This document shows, piece after piece, positions 24,934 to 38,200 of a DNA stretch of 64,000 bases. This DNA comes from Phaenicophaeus curvirostris (taxonomy: Eukaryota; Chordata; Aves; Cuculiformes; Cuculidae): the NCBI RefSeq assembly GCF_032191515.1, contig NC_091392.1, positions 38,569,501 to 38,633,500 of the forward strand, in the 5' to 3' direction. The position numbers and the translations under genes are program-made. The notes beneath the pieces were generated by a model. That model had not been told where the DNA came from, did not search any database, and saw nothing but the letters and a program-made list of their open reading frames with translations. How positions within the stretch are numbered: the stretch's first letter is position 1; each line of letters begins with the position of its first letter.

Positions 24934-27900
24934 AACTTTACTGGACTGTTTTTGCAGGTTATCTCATCTGGTGACATAGTAACTTCTGTTAGAGCTCTTT
25001 TATTCCTCTCCTAGAGTTTTACAGCAGAACTGCTTCAGTACTTCTCTAAGTGAAAAACTTACTTTCAGTACAGATCTGCATTAGAGTATTATATCAAATG
25101 TTGCTGAATAAAGATTCTCTAGGAAATGTTGAGTCTCTGTAGACAGTGATTTAAATTTACCTTTACATAAAACATTTTCTGTTTGCGAGACAGAGTTTAC
25201 AATTTGGCAGCTTAATCTAGATCACTGACAGCAGGAGCAATATCAGCCTCTGCAACATGATGAAGATCCAGAATGGGAATTAGTTTCCTGTGGAAGGGAT
25301 TGGAGGGATTGGCCCACTGTTAGTCCTTGGCAGGATAAGGCTGCATAAGCGGTAGGCCCTAGCAGTTGAAAAATGACAGTGTTTATAATTTAGACAAAAA
25401 TATTTTGAAGACAAACATAAAATTTCAGGTCTTTCTTCTGCCAGGGAAACAAAAGAGAGCAAATAGGTCTGCCCAACCCAAATAAATGTTCAGGAACAGT
25501 GCTCTGTGCATATTGTGTGATCCTTTCACTGCGTCTTTATGGAGATTTTGTTATGAAATATCTGCTTATCCTTGCTTTGGCTTTAAGCTGTAGCTTTCAG
25601 GGTCCTAGAGAAATTCTGTTTCGCCCTGTGTCTATCTGCTGTTGTTGACACTGTTTCTTATCTGGTATTAGTCACAAATATTTTACCTTTTTTAATCCTG
25701 TTAAAAGAAATTCTGGAGACTACTTGTGATTTAGGTTTTGTTTACTAATTATGCATGTCTCGTTTAATGTTACTGACTAACATTAAGAGTTGTTATTTTC
25801 CCAGGTTTCCTATGCACCAGTGCTGTCTTATTGATCTGTTGCTGTTTGTCTGTATCTAACTGATATCTCTTTGGTGTCTCAATTCTGAATAACCTTTCTG
25901 TTGTTGTTCCTTAATCTTCCCTTGGTCTCTGTTCATGACCCAAGAAGTTTGCTTGGAAGCCTTCAGGCAGAGAACTTGCTCTTTTAAGAGAAAGTAATGT
26001 AAAGTTTAAGTAGTGTCCTTTGATGTGTTTGAACTGTTTGTTCTTCTGGTAAGGGGAGTGGCCTCTTAAACTGACTAGCCAGAGTCACCCAAATTAAGTA
26101 ATTAGTTGTTCTGCTTAGTTCCAGGATTTGTTAACTGTTGTTCAGACAGTCTCCGTTACCCGAAGGAAAAGCAATATGTAGGATTGCGTGGAAAAACCAT
26201 ACAGCGAAGAATTAGCACAGGCAAAGAATGATGAACCTCCAGTGATACAGAAAGATCTTCAGTCTCCAGATCTGTTAGTCTCAGTGTAGCATTCTTGGTT
26301 TTGAGCCAACAGTGACAGTTGTGACAGCTTGATGCATGGCAGTTGCCTTATTTTGTATGTTTAAATGAAGACGTACTTTTAAAATTTCTTTTCCTGCCCC
26401 TTGAAAGTACCTTAAAAAATTCCTTTTGTGAGGCCTGGCAGGGCAACTTAATTTGTGAGTAGGAGAATCACAGAGACAGAAAAGGAAGAATCTGCATGTG
26501 CTTATTGTGCAGTGTGAATCATAATGGCCTGAACCTATCGTAGAGGAAGAAGGCACTTGTGCTGAATGCTTTTACTTGTATTTCATATCCATTTGTTCTC
26601 GTTTTCTCACATTATCTTTCCTTAGCAGCATTTGCTGTTGTCCTTTATTTTGTTTGCAGATTGCATTTATTTCAGATCTTGGGTTTTGTTTAGCTAGGCT
26701 ACCTAAGTGTAAGGCAAAACTCTACAGTTCTTCAGACTACTTTTCTGGTACACAGCAGCTATATCACACTACTTGTGGTCAGGACAGCCTTACCTTACAT
26801 TTGATTTGCGGTAGCGGTCGGTGCTCTACTTCTGGGAAGCTGTTATAATAAATCGGCTTAAGCAGGCTTATGCTTTCTTCTCTGCCTTGTAGGGCATAAT
26901 GACACCACCTCTTTGTTGCCAAAATAACTATTTTCGAAGACACTTGGCAAGCATATGTCAAAACTCTTCTTTCTTTCCCAGGTTGTCAGCTAGGTCATAA
27001 TTTGCATTAGGAATAATGTCTCTCTTGTGTTTAGTATCCTTGGCAGTGGATACTGAAACAATCCATGTGTGCATGTCCAGCTGACCGTTCAAAGGCAGCA
27101 TGAACACGTCAGACAGATGTAACAACATTTGTCTGAATGTTGGAACAGAACAAATTGGTGCCATGCTGGGACATCTTTACTGCTATGTAAAAAATTAATA
27201 CAGCAGAAAAAAAATTGTAATTAACTTATTGTTTGGAGATTTTTCTGTTAGTGGGGAATCCACTTGTACCAGATTGGAGAAGGGAAGAAAGGACACTGAT
27301 TTGTAAGGGTTAAAAAAATACTGAATTTGAGCATTTCATAAGTTTAAGTAAAAGATGTTCATTAATTCAAATGAATTTTGAACCATAGTTCAAATATTGC
27401 TTGTTGCAAGAATGAGTTTATTGGGAATTGTTTTTAAAATACCACTGTGGAGGTACTATGTGTCCTTAGCCTGACTATGATAAACTTCAGGCTGTCGTTT
27501 CTGCCAGTAGTTACTTTCTTAATTGTAGCCAAGATATTCCTTCTCTGTTATTTCAGAAATTCTACTAGGACCACAGCTTATTATTGTCAGAAATCTCTAG
27601 AAAAATACAGAAGAGACTGATAAATCTTGTGCATTAAAGAAGTCTCCAAAGATAATGTTCTGTCACACAATTTTTTTTAATGTCTGTTTCTATGTCTTAC
27701 TGTAATGCCTTCAGTGCGTTAGATCTTATATGGCTTGATATTCATAGGTAACAAATGGATGTATGTTACAAGTACTGTAGAATGTGATCTATACACTGCT
27801 GCTTATGGTGGCTGTTATTTGCTAGTTGAACATTCTCACTGTGTTGATATATTGTGCTTTCTTCCAAAAAAACCCAAGAAACCAAACCGCTCAGTTACTG

Positions 27901-30900
27901 CGAAACAGCTTTGTTTCTTTTGCCTTTTGTTTGTCCTCTGCATGCACATAGAAGCATAAGAGAAATGCATCCAAAGCTGTCTGTTTTAAACCATTCCCAA
28001 CTCCTTGATATTACTCATATGCACAGACATGGATACCTACATTAATTATAAATGGCTTTGTGTTGTCTTTTGCCTTCTAGGTTTAATGTAAGGCCTTTCT
28101 CTATGTGTTGTTTGGGGGTGGGTTTAGTGTTCATGCTATATAGAACATGTATTAACATTCAAGTAATGAAACCTAAAATATTACATTTGGAGGAAAAATT
28201 ATAAGCTGTAAATTTACAGTGTGTGTATCCAGTAACCATAGAAATTTGTTTTTTATGATGGTCTTCATTTTGTCTGCAGTTTTTTCCTTGGGATGAGTTC
28301 TGTCGCACCTCTTACTTTGCGGTTAATTTCCAGAAGGCCACAGTGAGGTTTCCTTAGCAGCTTTCCTAGTGTAATTAACTTCTGTTTTCAGAGAAGTAGG
28401 CCAACACCTTTACTTGTCTTGCTTAGAGACTTGTACTGCTGTTCTTTGTTTATCCAAATCAGGAGTGTCATTAGGTTTTGTCTTAGTTTATTTTGCTATG
28501 ATCCATTTGTTGTATCTCGTGGTGCTCAATTCAAGAATTTCAGAATTAGTTTAAAGGTGTCATTACCTTAGGTTTTGGGTTGTAAATGTAATTTTTTTTG
28601 TGAGCACAAGAAGTAATGAAAAGAATCTGATTATGTAGGTTCAGATGCTTACAGGACAGCTGATGTTGGGCTGACAGCTTTTGGAGGTTGAAGAGGACTC
28701 TGAATTATGGTGAAACAAGTGAACAAGCCATTAGTTTTTGCAAGTCCATGCCTTTTATTGACTAAATTGCTCAAGCTTTCATGAGATTGTAGATGCTTTT
28801 CAATCTAGGAGCTAACGTTGTCTTCTTGAGCCTAGAAGAGGTTTTCCTTTAGTTTCCTTCCAAAGAGTGTCTAGTTTGCAAGACTGAAAGACTGAGGAAG
28901 ATGGTCCTGGGAGTGATGACTGCAACATTGTAAACCTGTAACTAAAATAATCTCAGTATTAAGGGAGGAGCAAGTTTGGTGTGCACTATGTGGGTTTTTT
29001 AAAAGATTTTTCTTTTTTTTTTTCTGAAAGCTTGATGCTTATTAACCAAACCTAGTAAAATTACAGACATTGCTTTTGGTTTCCAGTGCTATAAAGTTCC
29101 ATGGCTCGCTAGTAGTATACATTCTGCATTCATGTAACCTTCTGGTTTTTGCCTTCCCCTTCAAGAGAAAAAGGACTTTCAGTTTATGGGTCTGACAGCA
29201 AATGCAGGAACCGTTGCCAATCAACTCATTCGTTTTGTTGATTTAAATGTCAGCCAATTTAACTGGACTCATACTGTGCTTTTTAATTTGGTTGTTGAGA
29301 GAACAGAATCTTTGATAATTAATGTGGAGCTATTAATCAGTACAATCTATCTAATCTAGGGAGTTATCAAGTAAAATGTCTGTATTTGTCTTGCTATATT
29401 TTACTGCTTGTGTCTGCATGGGGGAGAATACATGTGTATGTTTTAAAGAATGTAAACTTGCTGTGATTATCTAGATAAAACTTTGAATCCAAGAGAAAGA
29501 AGATAAGCATAGGATGTGAAAAATGGACTGCAAGATTTGACGGTTTTGGCAGATTGAGTTTTTCTTTCTTTTAAATTCTGTACCAGTTGTATTTGTTAAA
29601 TATGTCTCTAGTAATGATCAATATATTTTTTTACTTCATTATTTTTTAAAAGAACTTCTTATGATTTCTTTCCTTTGTCTTCAGAAAGTAACAAAGGGAT
29701 TGGGGTGATGAAGTTAAGGAAGGGTATTGACAAGCTAAATTAAATTAGGACAGGTTAATTTCTTTGTACTTCCTCATTTCACAGAGGCTTTTCTATTTGA
29801 TCTAGATCAGGAGCTGAATATAGATGCGCTTATTCCCATTGGGAGGAGTCTCTTTGCCTATATCAACTAGGAAAACTAGTCTCAGATAAGAAGCTATCCT
29901 TTGTGGATACCTTTCTATCTTCAGTTTTCAGTAATTGTGTGGCTGCAGTTCTGTAAATAAGCAAAAAATGGCTTCACCTCCAACGTTTAATTCCATATTG
30001 AATACTGTTTTATTCATAAGGGAAAGGCTGTGAGGATCCTTTTGCCCTTTTTTTCACTGAGAGGTCAAACTGAGCTGTGATATTTAACTTCATAATTATT
30101 TTTCTTTCATCAGTAACAAAGGCCCCGTTTGTCACATGTTGCTGATATCTGTGCAGTGTCAGTTCTTTGACCTAATGCAGCATGAACGTTAATAACTTTT
30201 TAAGCAGTTCTGTTCCTGACAAGAGAGTCTAGTTGCTCAGAAACACGTTACTTCTAAAGACCAAGCATGGGAAAATGCAGTACAATTTATTTTTTTCACT
30301 GATGTGAAAAAATCTGAGTTGAAACAAACACAAAGAGCAGATGCAGTGAGTAAGGTGCCATGTTTATAATGCTTTCTTTTAGAGGAGAATTGTGATTGTA
30401 AGGAAGTACATCTGTATTAGAAGTGAGTTTTATGAGTGCTCAAACTGGTGGTTTGTGATATTCGATAAATGATCCATATATTTCTCATTAGTGTAATTAG
30501 TAGTTTTCTCTGTGTTTGATGTGCAACACGCTTATGTGATGACTAGCTTTTTTCTTCCTTTTTTAATTCAAGTAGTTTGAGAACAGTTGAATAAATACCA
30601 ACACTATTGAAAACTGGTTTTCTTTTTAGATTAAGGGGACAATATCCTTGACAGATGTTTCCTGTTTCTGTTTTTAATTAATATGGTTTGCAGTAATCCA
30701 AGCTTTTCAGACCTTTGTTTCTGACATAAGTTTCAGATTATCACCTTTAGAAATACTTATTCTGCATCTAAATGCAGATATTAGATGCATCTAAAATTAT
30801 TAATGTAGCCAAACAAATGAATGATGTATAGTTTATTATGTGCTTGAAAGGATTTAATAGACCTTTAACTGGTATAATTAAAGTGCTAGTGGAAAGTTAA

Positions 30901-33900
30901 ATGATCGCCTATTCAGATTTGAGTGATACAGTGAATGGCACCATGGATTCTGAGAATCATTAACAACTGTAATGCTGAGAACCTTGTAAGAGAGAATTTC
31001 AAGGTTCTTGTTTCTAGTTGCATGGACTGCTTATTCTTCAGTCAATAATACCTTATTTGGTTTCCCATCTTAGATCCTAAAAAAATGTATCTCGACAGAA
31101 TCTTCATATCTCTTCAAAACTGCCACAGTGCATCTTTTTTGCAATTTTTAACCATCTTTATACGCTTTGGCCCACTTGCATACCTGTTACATTCTAGAGA
31201 TTTTATGAAATCGGGCTGAGTGACCCACATGTGCATTTGTACCTCCTATCGCAGGAATTCATATGGAACTACTGGACATGTACTTGGCCCTTTCTGTGTA
31301 GAGCTGGATACACTGGTGTCTGCTTTCTTTGATGTCCTGTGCCTGTGGTGTTAGTTTGTCAACCCTGCCTTAAGGGTGGTGCTGTATCCACGCTGTTGTT
31401 CACGTGCTGCTGTTATGTAGGGTTTCTGTTCCCATTCTTTCCTCCTGCTTTAGCTGTCATCTTCAGCTAATGAGATTTTCAGAACAAGAACTGCATTTAG
31501 ATGTTTGGAAAACACCGCATTGTAAAGCGACTTGCAAAAACAATCAAATAGCATCTTCATTGTGTATCTAAGTGGAAAAGTAATTGTTAAGTGCTTAATC
31601 TCTATGTAGATACATCTTAATGCAGTGTAACATCTAGAAACAGAAGAGTCAGCACTTAGTCTGGTCCAGAGTTTATTGAAGGGCAGGCTTCCATTGACTT
31701 CAGAGAGCTTGGAGTCAGCACCACCTTAGTGAGCATTTGATGTTTGTGACCCTCCAGAAATAAACTGGCTAAAATTTAAACTATTATGTAACTTAATTGC
31801 TTTCCAAAATTTTAGTTGAATTTGTTTAAACTTGGAAGGATTAAGCATGCAGCATATGCTAATTATATTCTAAATATCTTATGCATTCCATTTTTAACTT
31901 TCAAGGTACCAAAGGTCTGGGAGCTTGAAAAGGGTGGTGAGTGTTTTTTCTGAGAATTTTAGATCTTAGCACTATCAGGCCTCTTAGTTTTGGTGGAGAG
32001 ACGAGTGCAGAGTCTAGTTGAGTTGTTACTTAGAAATAAAAATGCTTTAATGTCTGTCTGCTATATATCCAGGGTGTTGAAGACATCTGTGTTTTCTAAG
32101 TGAGAAGTGCTCTACCACAGGCATTGTGGGAAGGGTCGGTCTGATGTAGAGAAAGGGAGGCAGAACCCACTTGTTTAAATCTGATCTTACCTGGATGATT
32201 TAAAAACTGTGGAGTTTATATTCAGAACTTTGTTATAGAGATGACTTTTAAATGACATTGAGAGCAAAGGATTTTAAGACTATTGATGTGAACTGAGTTA
32301 ATGAATGTTGGAAATTAATGGAGAAAAATCAGTACAACAGACAATTTTTAGACTGGAAATGATTTGTAAGAAGAAGCATTCCTTTAATACATTGTTGCTT
32401 CCTTCATTTAATGGATTAAATGAGTATGTTTTTGCCAGCTTTTCTGGGTTGTATCAGATAGTATTGTATCAGATTGCTTGTCCTTGTTCTGTCTGCAGAA
32501 GACTAGAATTTGCACTAGTTGCAATACAAGTGTATGCGTCTGTCTGCCGTGACATCTAAAATAATTGATTTGAGTATGACTTATTCCAAGTAAATAAATT
32601 TAAAGACTAGACTAGACTAGTCAAGCCCTGGGCTCTGCTTTAAAGCTCAAAAAATGAATGTAAAAGTGTATATTCTTCTCATAGTTGGTAAGAATTTTGG
32701 GAACAGATCTGTGCTTTTAAAAAAGATGAATTACATTTCAGTAGAAGGAAGAAAGGAAGCAAGCATCCACTTATACAGGGATTTCCACTCCTAATTCCTT
32801 TATAAATTCTTTCAAAATCAAGCTCTGAACTTAATTCAGGATCTTAGTACAAATAGTGCTTCAGCACTCCATGAAAATCCCTTGTAACAGGAGAAATTTT
32901 GTAACTATGGCTAGCAAAATATTTGCTTTTTAATTAGTTTGAGATTTAGAACCTCTCTTGGATTTTCTAATCCATGTATATGTCAACTTACATGTATTAC
33001 TTTTCAGCAGCAGACCTTCTTTTTGGTTAGAAAATTATGTAGGCTTAAACATTTGCAAGATCAAAAGCCAGGAACAGCCTGTTTCCATATAAAGGCATGT
33101 GTTTTTTTCAATTTCTGCCCAAGTGGAAAATTGGAAAGAAATTGTTGTGCTCTCAGGTTGCTTCAGGGCATTACATAGCAAAAAATTACTTGTATCCTTT
33201 TTGAGAACAGTAAATGTAGGAAGATGCAGGTTTCAAAGAACACTGTAGGAAAATAGAGTAAAACCACATATAGAGGATGTGTTGTTCCTTTTTCTGTTAA
33301 AAAAATAGGTTTTTAAGAGACATGTAAGCCATCGTTCTGGAAAAATTAAAATAAAGGCAGAAATAAAGCTGTTTCAAGTAAGGTCTTCAAAGCAACTCCT
33401 GAACAGGAAAAGTAAATGTTCCCCTTGGAACGTTCTCTGAATGCAGTTTCCTAACAATAAGAATATCCTGCTTTTGAGTGAGAGGGCGCAAAATTATTCA
33501 TACTAAGGTGTGGCTTTATTGCACGTACAGCAACACATTAAAAGGCAGTTTAGAAACTGCTGGATTAACTATCTCTAGTTTTATTTCCTACATACCTATA
33601 CTGAGTGCCTGACTGTTTCTCCTTTTAGTAGCTGTGGTTGCCTTAAGACACTATCCTGTTTTGTAATCTGCTTCTTTCCCCTTGGATGCAATTGCTTCTT
33701 TGCCAGCGATTGTACGATGCATCTCAGACTTTGAGGCATCGCAGACTTTGGGGCCCAGATCCCAAAATTCAGGTTTTATCCATCCTTATCCGTTACTACT
33801 GTCCTGTGCAATCTAGCCTTGTGAACCGCTTAGGCTGTGTATGCATTCTTCTACCACCAACAGACACTTCCAAGTTGTTCCACCAATCTGTTCTGCTTTT

Positions 33901-34229
33901 TATTATGTACCATCTGAAAAGAATAAACGATGCAGTTAAAATGTATGTACTTTAAGGGGACTATGCCAGTATAAAAGTAATTGTATTCATGATTTATTGT
34001 TACATGTAGATCTTCAAAGTACTGCTTCATGCATTTCTGTGTTTGGAGGAGGATATTGGGGAAAACGTGATTTGCTAATTTTGTATGTGAATAGTGCATT
34101 TTGGAGTGTGAAGAAGCTGTTAGATGCAGGGCAGAAAAATACATTGGCAGCTCAGACATTAAAGTGAACTGTCCTTGTGTTTAACACTGCCTGTGTGACT
34201 TTTGGAGGCTATGAGCAGATGAACAAATT
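24934..34229. other. Gene-free AT-rich sequence, no recognised features
   Basis: Presumed intron-1 DNA. I see no confident mobile element or exon. Small items are a 14-bp palindrome with an extra half-site near 30763-30794 and a short CTAGA-type pentamer run at 32604-32621. A phrase at about 31695 (CCATTGACTTCAGAG) resembles a widespread old amniote repeat, but it is too short to call. Confidence 0.45.
30763..30794. repeat. 14-bp perfect palindrome with an upstream half-site
   Basis: TTAGATGCATCTAA at 30781-30794 is a perfect palindrome. Its half, TGCATCTAA, also occurs at 30763-30771, so the upstream copy can pair with 30781-30789 across a 9-nt loop. It could be a dimeric homeodomain or POU-type site, or chance in AT-rich DNA. 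No function is assigned. Confidence 0.8.
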
Positions 34230-34735
34230 ACTGCGAAATAACATCTACCGTGAGTTGTCCGTATGGAGTAATGAAGGACAGAATTGTGCTTCTTGGCGTG
34301 TAAGGGCAAGCATGTAGCACACTGCGAAGTTCACTTACTAGCTTAGACTTGTGGCAGCATGTTTATCGGCCTGGAGCTGTGCTGTTATTGGTTGTTTGCT
34401 TACTGCTTTCCGTGGAAAACGTGCCTTCTGCGTTATTCCCACTTAAGTCTTATTGTCAGACTGTGGGGAAATGTCCATTCTAGCCATCATTATCAGGCCC
34501 TGGTTATTTATTTCCCGAGGTGGGATTGGGTTTGAGAATTGCTTTTGTGTTTAAGGCCTTTAGTGTTATCCCCTTCCTCCTTTTGTGAAAAGGGCGCAAT
34601 GTAGAGAAGTTCAGTAACTTCTTATCCGTAAACAAACGGGCTGAAAGAGAGAGAAGGTTCTAGCCTCATTCTTGTCATCTGGTTTGATAGTGAAAGAGGC
34701 TGTGGAGGAGGCAGCAGAGTACGTGTTCAATAAGT
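34230..34735. promoter_or_regulatory. CpG-enriched pocket upstream of first coding exon; possible regulatory element
   Basis: I count about 14 CpG dinucleotides in roughly 500 bp, compared with about 5 in the 700 bp after exon 2. The pocket includes a forkhead-like GTAAACAAAC within CCGTAAACAAACGGG near 34626, a GC-poor body and no TATA element. It does not meet normal CpG-island criteria. It could be an alternative promoter or enhancer of CDK17, or an old GC-richer insertion. No transcription start can be inferred. Confidence 0.25.
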
Positions 34736-35062
34736 TTTCAGATAACTTTTTTTATTACTGGATTGTAAAATTAGTGAACAAACCAGCTGCTTTGTTTTGT
34801 TTCATTTTGTTTTTGTTTTTAGGAAGGAGGAGTCTTGTTTTCCCTGACAGAAATAAAAATGGCATAAATCTACCTCTCAAGACATTCTTCTTCAGTCCAG
34901 TAGAGTAATTCTGCTTTAAGAATATTGTTTTAAGGTTAACTTGCATGTTGACTAAATTTTCTGTAAGCCTTCCTGCATTTTATGTGAAGTCATTAAATTT
35001 CATTTCTGATAAACTGACTTGTAATTTATTTTTTTTTGGCTTTTTAATCTTTTTTTTTTCAG

Positions 35063-35093
35063 GCTTCCTTAAGCCAGATTTAATATTGATAGA
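35063..35093 (+). other. CDK17: CDK17 5'UTR part of first coding exon
   Basis: The exon starts directly after the acceptor CAG at 35060-35062, which is preceded by a long T-rich tract. An in-frame TAA at 35070-35072 lies 24 nt upstream of the ATG with no intervening ATG, which fixes the start codon at 35094. The -3 base is A, an acceptable initiation context. Confidence 0.9.
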
Positions 35094-35211
35094 ATGAAAA
35101 AGTTTAAGAGGAGACTTTCCTTAACCTTGCGTGGAAGCCAGACCATTGATGAATCACTGTCTGAGCTAGCAGAACAAATGACAATTGAAGAAAACAGCAG
35201 CAAAGATAACG
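35094..35211 (+). CDS. CDK17: CDK17 coding exon 1, residues 1-39 (PCTAIRE-2 kinase N-terminus)
   Basis: CDK17 is a serine/threonine kinase of the PCTAIRE subfamily (CDK16-18), abundant in post-mitotic neurons; relatives are activated by membrane-associated cyclin Y. This exon encodes the start of the long N-terminal regulatory extension. It begins MKKFKRRLSLTLRG, where Ser9 sits in an RRLS basophilic phosphorylation motif shared with CDK16, and ends at IEENSSKDN plus the first base of the next codon (phase 1). It is followed by a good donor, G|GTAAGC. Translation matches my memory of mammalian CDK17 residue for residue, and the next two exons continue it in phase. The start is supported by the upstream in-frame stop. 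Confidence 0.96.
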
Positions 35212-38200
35212 GTAAGCATTTCTTTTACTTCCCAGAAAATTAGTATTTAATGCTAAATGTTAGAATTTTATCAGGACCCACTCAAGCGAGTGCTTTTGCA
35301 TTTTATTTCAGTTTTCAGAATTGCATGGACTTCCTCACTAACCTGTTTTTTGATTTATCTTATGTTTGATTACCCTAGTTCTTTTAAAGGTATGTTGTTA
35401 CATAGTGGTTTTGTTTGCTTTGATATTGAACTGTTGTACAGCTTTTATCAAGAGCTACTTAAATTGTTATTTTAATGTGATGTGCAGCGAGGGTCATAGA
35501 AGCTCTTTCAGTAAACAAACCCATTATTGTATGAATTCAGTGGGTCTCACATGAACTTCATATGGCTTCAAATTCAATGTTTTCTCAAAATCATTATTCA
35601 ATAATATGATTGATAGTAATTGCTTAAGTATTATAAATAAAACTGTTTACCTTCTAATCAATAATGCAGTGCACTAGTCTGAGAATTCTGCCACCTCTGG
35701 ATGGTACTTCTCTTCAGCAATATGAAGGTGTCTAGGAACATTCAGGATAATCAGCATGCCTGTGTGTTATGCAGGTCTTTGGCTGATCCCATAAACATGC
35801 TGGCAAAGTCACATTAATGATGGATACCGCTTATGAATGCAATCTGCAGTAATAATGACTGGAAGAGGTTTTGTTGCTTTGTTTTGTTTCCCGGGCTGCA
35901 GCATTTAAGTCACGTTTCATCTTCTGTGCTGATCAGTGTTATTTCTTGCTCTGCTGACATCTAAGATTTTTCTCAAGTATGAAGTGATCTGATTTTTTTT
36001 TCCCCACTTCACACCAATAAATGATTCTGAATTTTCTCCTCAAGAACTGGAAGGGATGGGAAATTTGAATGGAAGTAGAGGCAATGGAATTTGCCCTGCG
36101 GACTTTTAAAACCCCATCCAAGGTCTGTTGCGTACGAAGCTTTTGAAAGCTCAGTTTACTTTTGGCAAAACAAAGCTGTTCATATTTTTCGTTTTTACCC
36201 TTGATCCCTGGTACCTTCATTGCTGCTGTCCTGCCTTCATCATGGGCCATGCCCAGTAGTTTGGAAAATTGTTTATTGCAACTTTTTATATGTTGATACA
36301 GCAGATCTACTCTGAAATAATAATGGTAGTATTTTTGCACTGATACCTGCTAAGTACTTTCTGAGACGCTAGGCAATTGTCCACATGGTTTCACTTGGAT
36401 TAGCCTTTGTTACTGATGCATATTTTGTTCAGACTTGTATATACTTCTGACACATTGATTTCATTATGCAAATAAGTTCTAAGAATGTTACTTTCAGGCT
36501 GGGAAATGAGCATGGAAAATGTCACCAGCGTCAATGAATGTAGGGAACTGGGTTGCTGAATTGATTCAGTTGAAAACTGAGTCCTGGAAGAATAAAAAGG
36601 TTTTATTTTAAACTGCATCCTTTCTGGGTGCCAGCTCAAGGGACAGAGGACACAAAAACTTATTTACAGAAGCATGAGCTTAGGCCATCTTAAACCATAT
36701 GTGAATCTGTTTGCAGTTTGTAATACTTATCTGAGAATTATCTCGGCTAGCAATACTTAGATGCCTAGATGTCATCTGCATGCATGTTGCCAAGCTTTGA
36801 TAAACTTATCTTCTCAGTAGAGACTTCAAGTGATACAAATATACTTCAAGAACCTGTTTCTAATTACAAATTCATTGTTTAGCTTTTAGTGCTCGTTTTA
36901 TTTTGCTTTCCACATTATTTCATGGGCCAAAAGGAAGCTTATATGCTAATATTTTGTGATACAATACCTGCTGTGCTTACGGCTGCAAAATATTGTTAAT
37001 GCCTTAGTGGAATAGCTTTGGAGACAGTGAAGTGTTGTTCATGCTTTTGAAAGAGGAAGAATTATAAAACCTAAACTGTACTGTTGCTGTGTGTAACCTT
37101 TAACTCATCATTTTATGGAATCTTAAAAGATTTTACTGACATTTGCTTCCTTTTTCTGACACTTATGGAATGCAGTATCTGTCCTATCTTTGGTTTTGCA
37201 GAGATGAACAAGATACTACTTCACGGATTTTTGTTTTCCTTTGTTTTTACTTTTCCAGCCCTACTTTCCTAAGAAAGTAGCTTTGGAAGATGCTTGCTAC
37301 ATCAGCCCTGCTTTTTTAAAGGAAGCTCTAACTTCTGCATGGATCAAAATATTTTGGAAGGTGCAGTTTTCAGACAGACCATAGGAATTGGGGGTTGGAC
37401 AACAACAATTGCTGGGAAAAAAAGTCAGGAAACGAGTTAATTCTTTTGGTGAAAGACAAGTTTAATAGAGAACATAGCCTGGGAAAAAATCCTTCAGTAG
37501 ACATTATTTAAAAAAAAAAAAATCACTTACAGTGCTTAAATGCAAAAGGTTTGCCGTGGCATCTTATAAAATCAGAGTGCTAAGAAGTCTCTACTAACTA
37601 TATATCCAGCTGGGACACAGGGAAGGATGTAGTCTCTTGAATAGTTTATAAAGTGATAGATGCATTAAGAACTTCAAAGTGCATCTTTTACTGCGATGTT
37701 GCTGATCTCAGAAGGCAGGAGTAACTATCTCCTTAGTTTTGCTTTTAAGAAGACTAAATAGCTCATTTTACTCTGTAGAACAGAGAAACACAAATGTGCC
37801 CAGTTTGTGGGCTTTGAATCTGTTCTGAAAGGAACTTAAAAAGCACAGTCTAGTAATTCAAAGACAATCCAATATCTTGATCTACAGAGAATCAAGGGAT
37901 ACGAACAGTCTTCAGAAAGTTGTTCTTCATATGTGGTTTATTTTCAACCGTTATTACATCATGAACTTGAGAAATGGCAGTTGAAGGGTGTTTCAACTGT
38001 TCCTCTCAAGCCAGAAGGCAAGAATTAAACCCTCAACACTGAAGACCTTTTCAGCAGAATTTTCTTCCATTATTGTTGTCCAGTTCTGTCTTATTTTTTT
38101 ATTCCTAGTAAATTACCCGTCTTGTCTCCTGTCATCCCATTCTGATGGCTGTGTTCACTGAGGGGTATAATTTTATACACACTAGCTTCTTACCTTCCTG

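Larger units (their letters stand above)
1..35062 (+). other. CDK17: Probable intron 1 of CDK17 (5'UTR intron), left end outside window
   Basis: This 35-kb stretch ends at a strong acceptor, a long T-rich tract followed by CAG at 35060-35062, just before the first coding exon. I find no recognisable coding exon, RNA gene or CpG island in it, so the CDK17 promoter and first noncoding exon are probably further left. That is inference: vertebrate CDK17 has a noncoding first exon and a large first intron. The alternative is that part of this stretch is intergenic. Recognisable contents are a CR1 scrap near 0.83 kb, a CR1 cluster at 18.9-24.9 kb, some poly-T runs and a CpG-enriched pocket near 34.2-34.7 kb. 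Confidence 0.6.

Noticed and set aside
31650..31740. Phrase similar to an old amniote repeat (CATTGACTTCAG)
   Set aside because: The match is too short to assign a family or boundaries.
35939..36340. 133-codon open frame on the - strand in intron 2
   Set aside because: No similarity recognised and no supporting context. Treated as chance.
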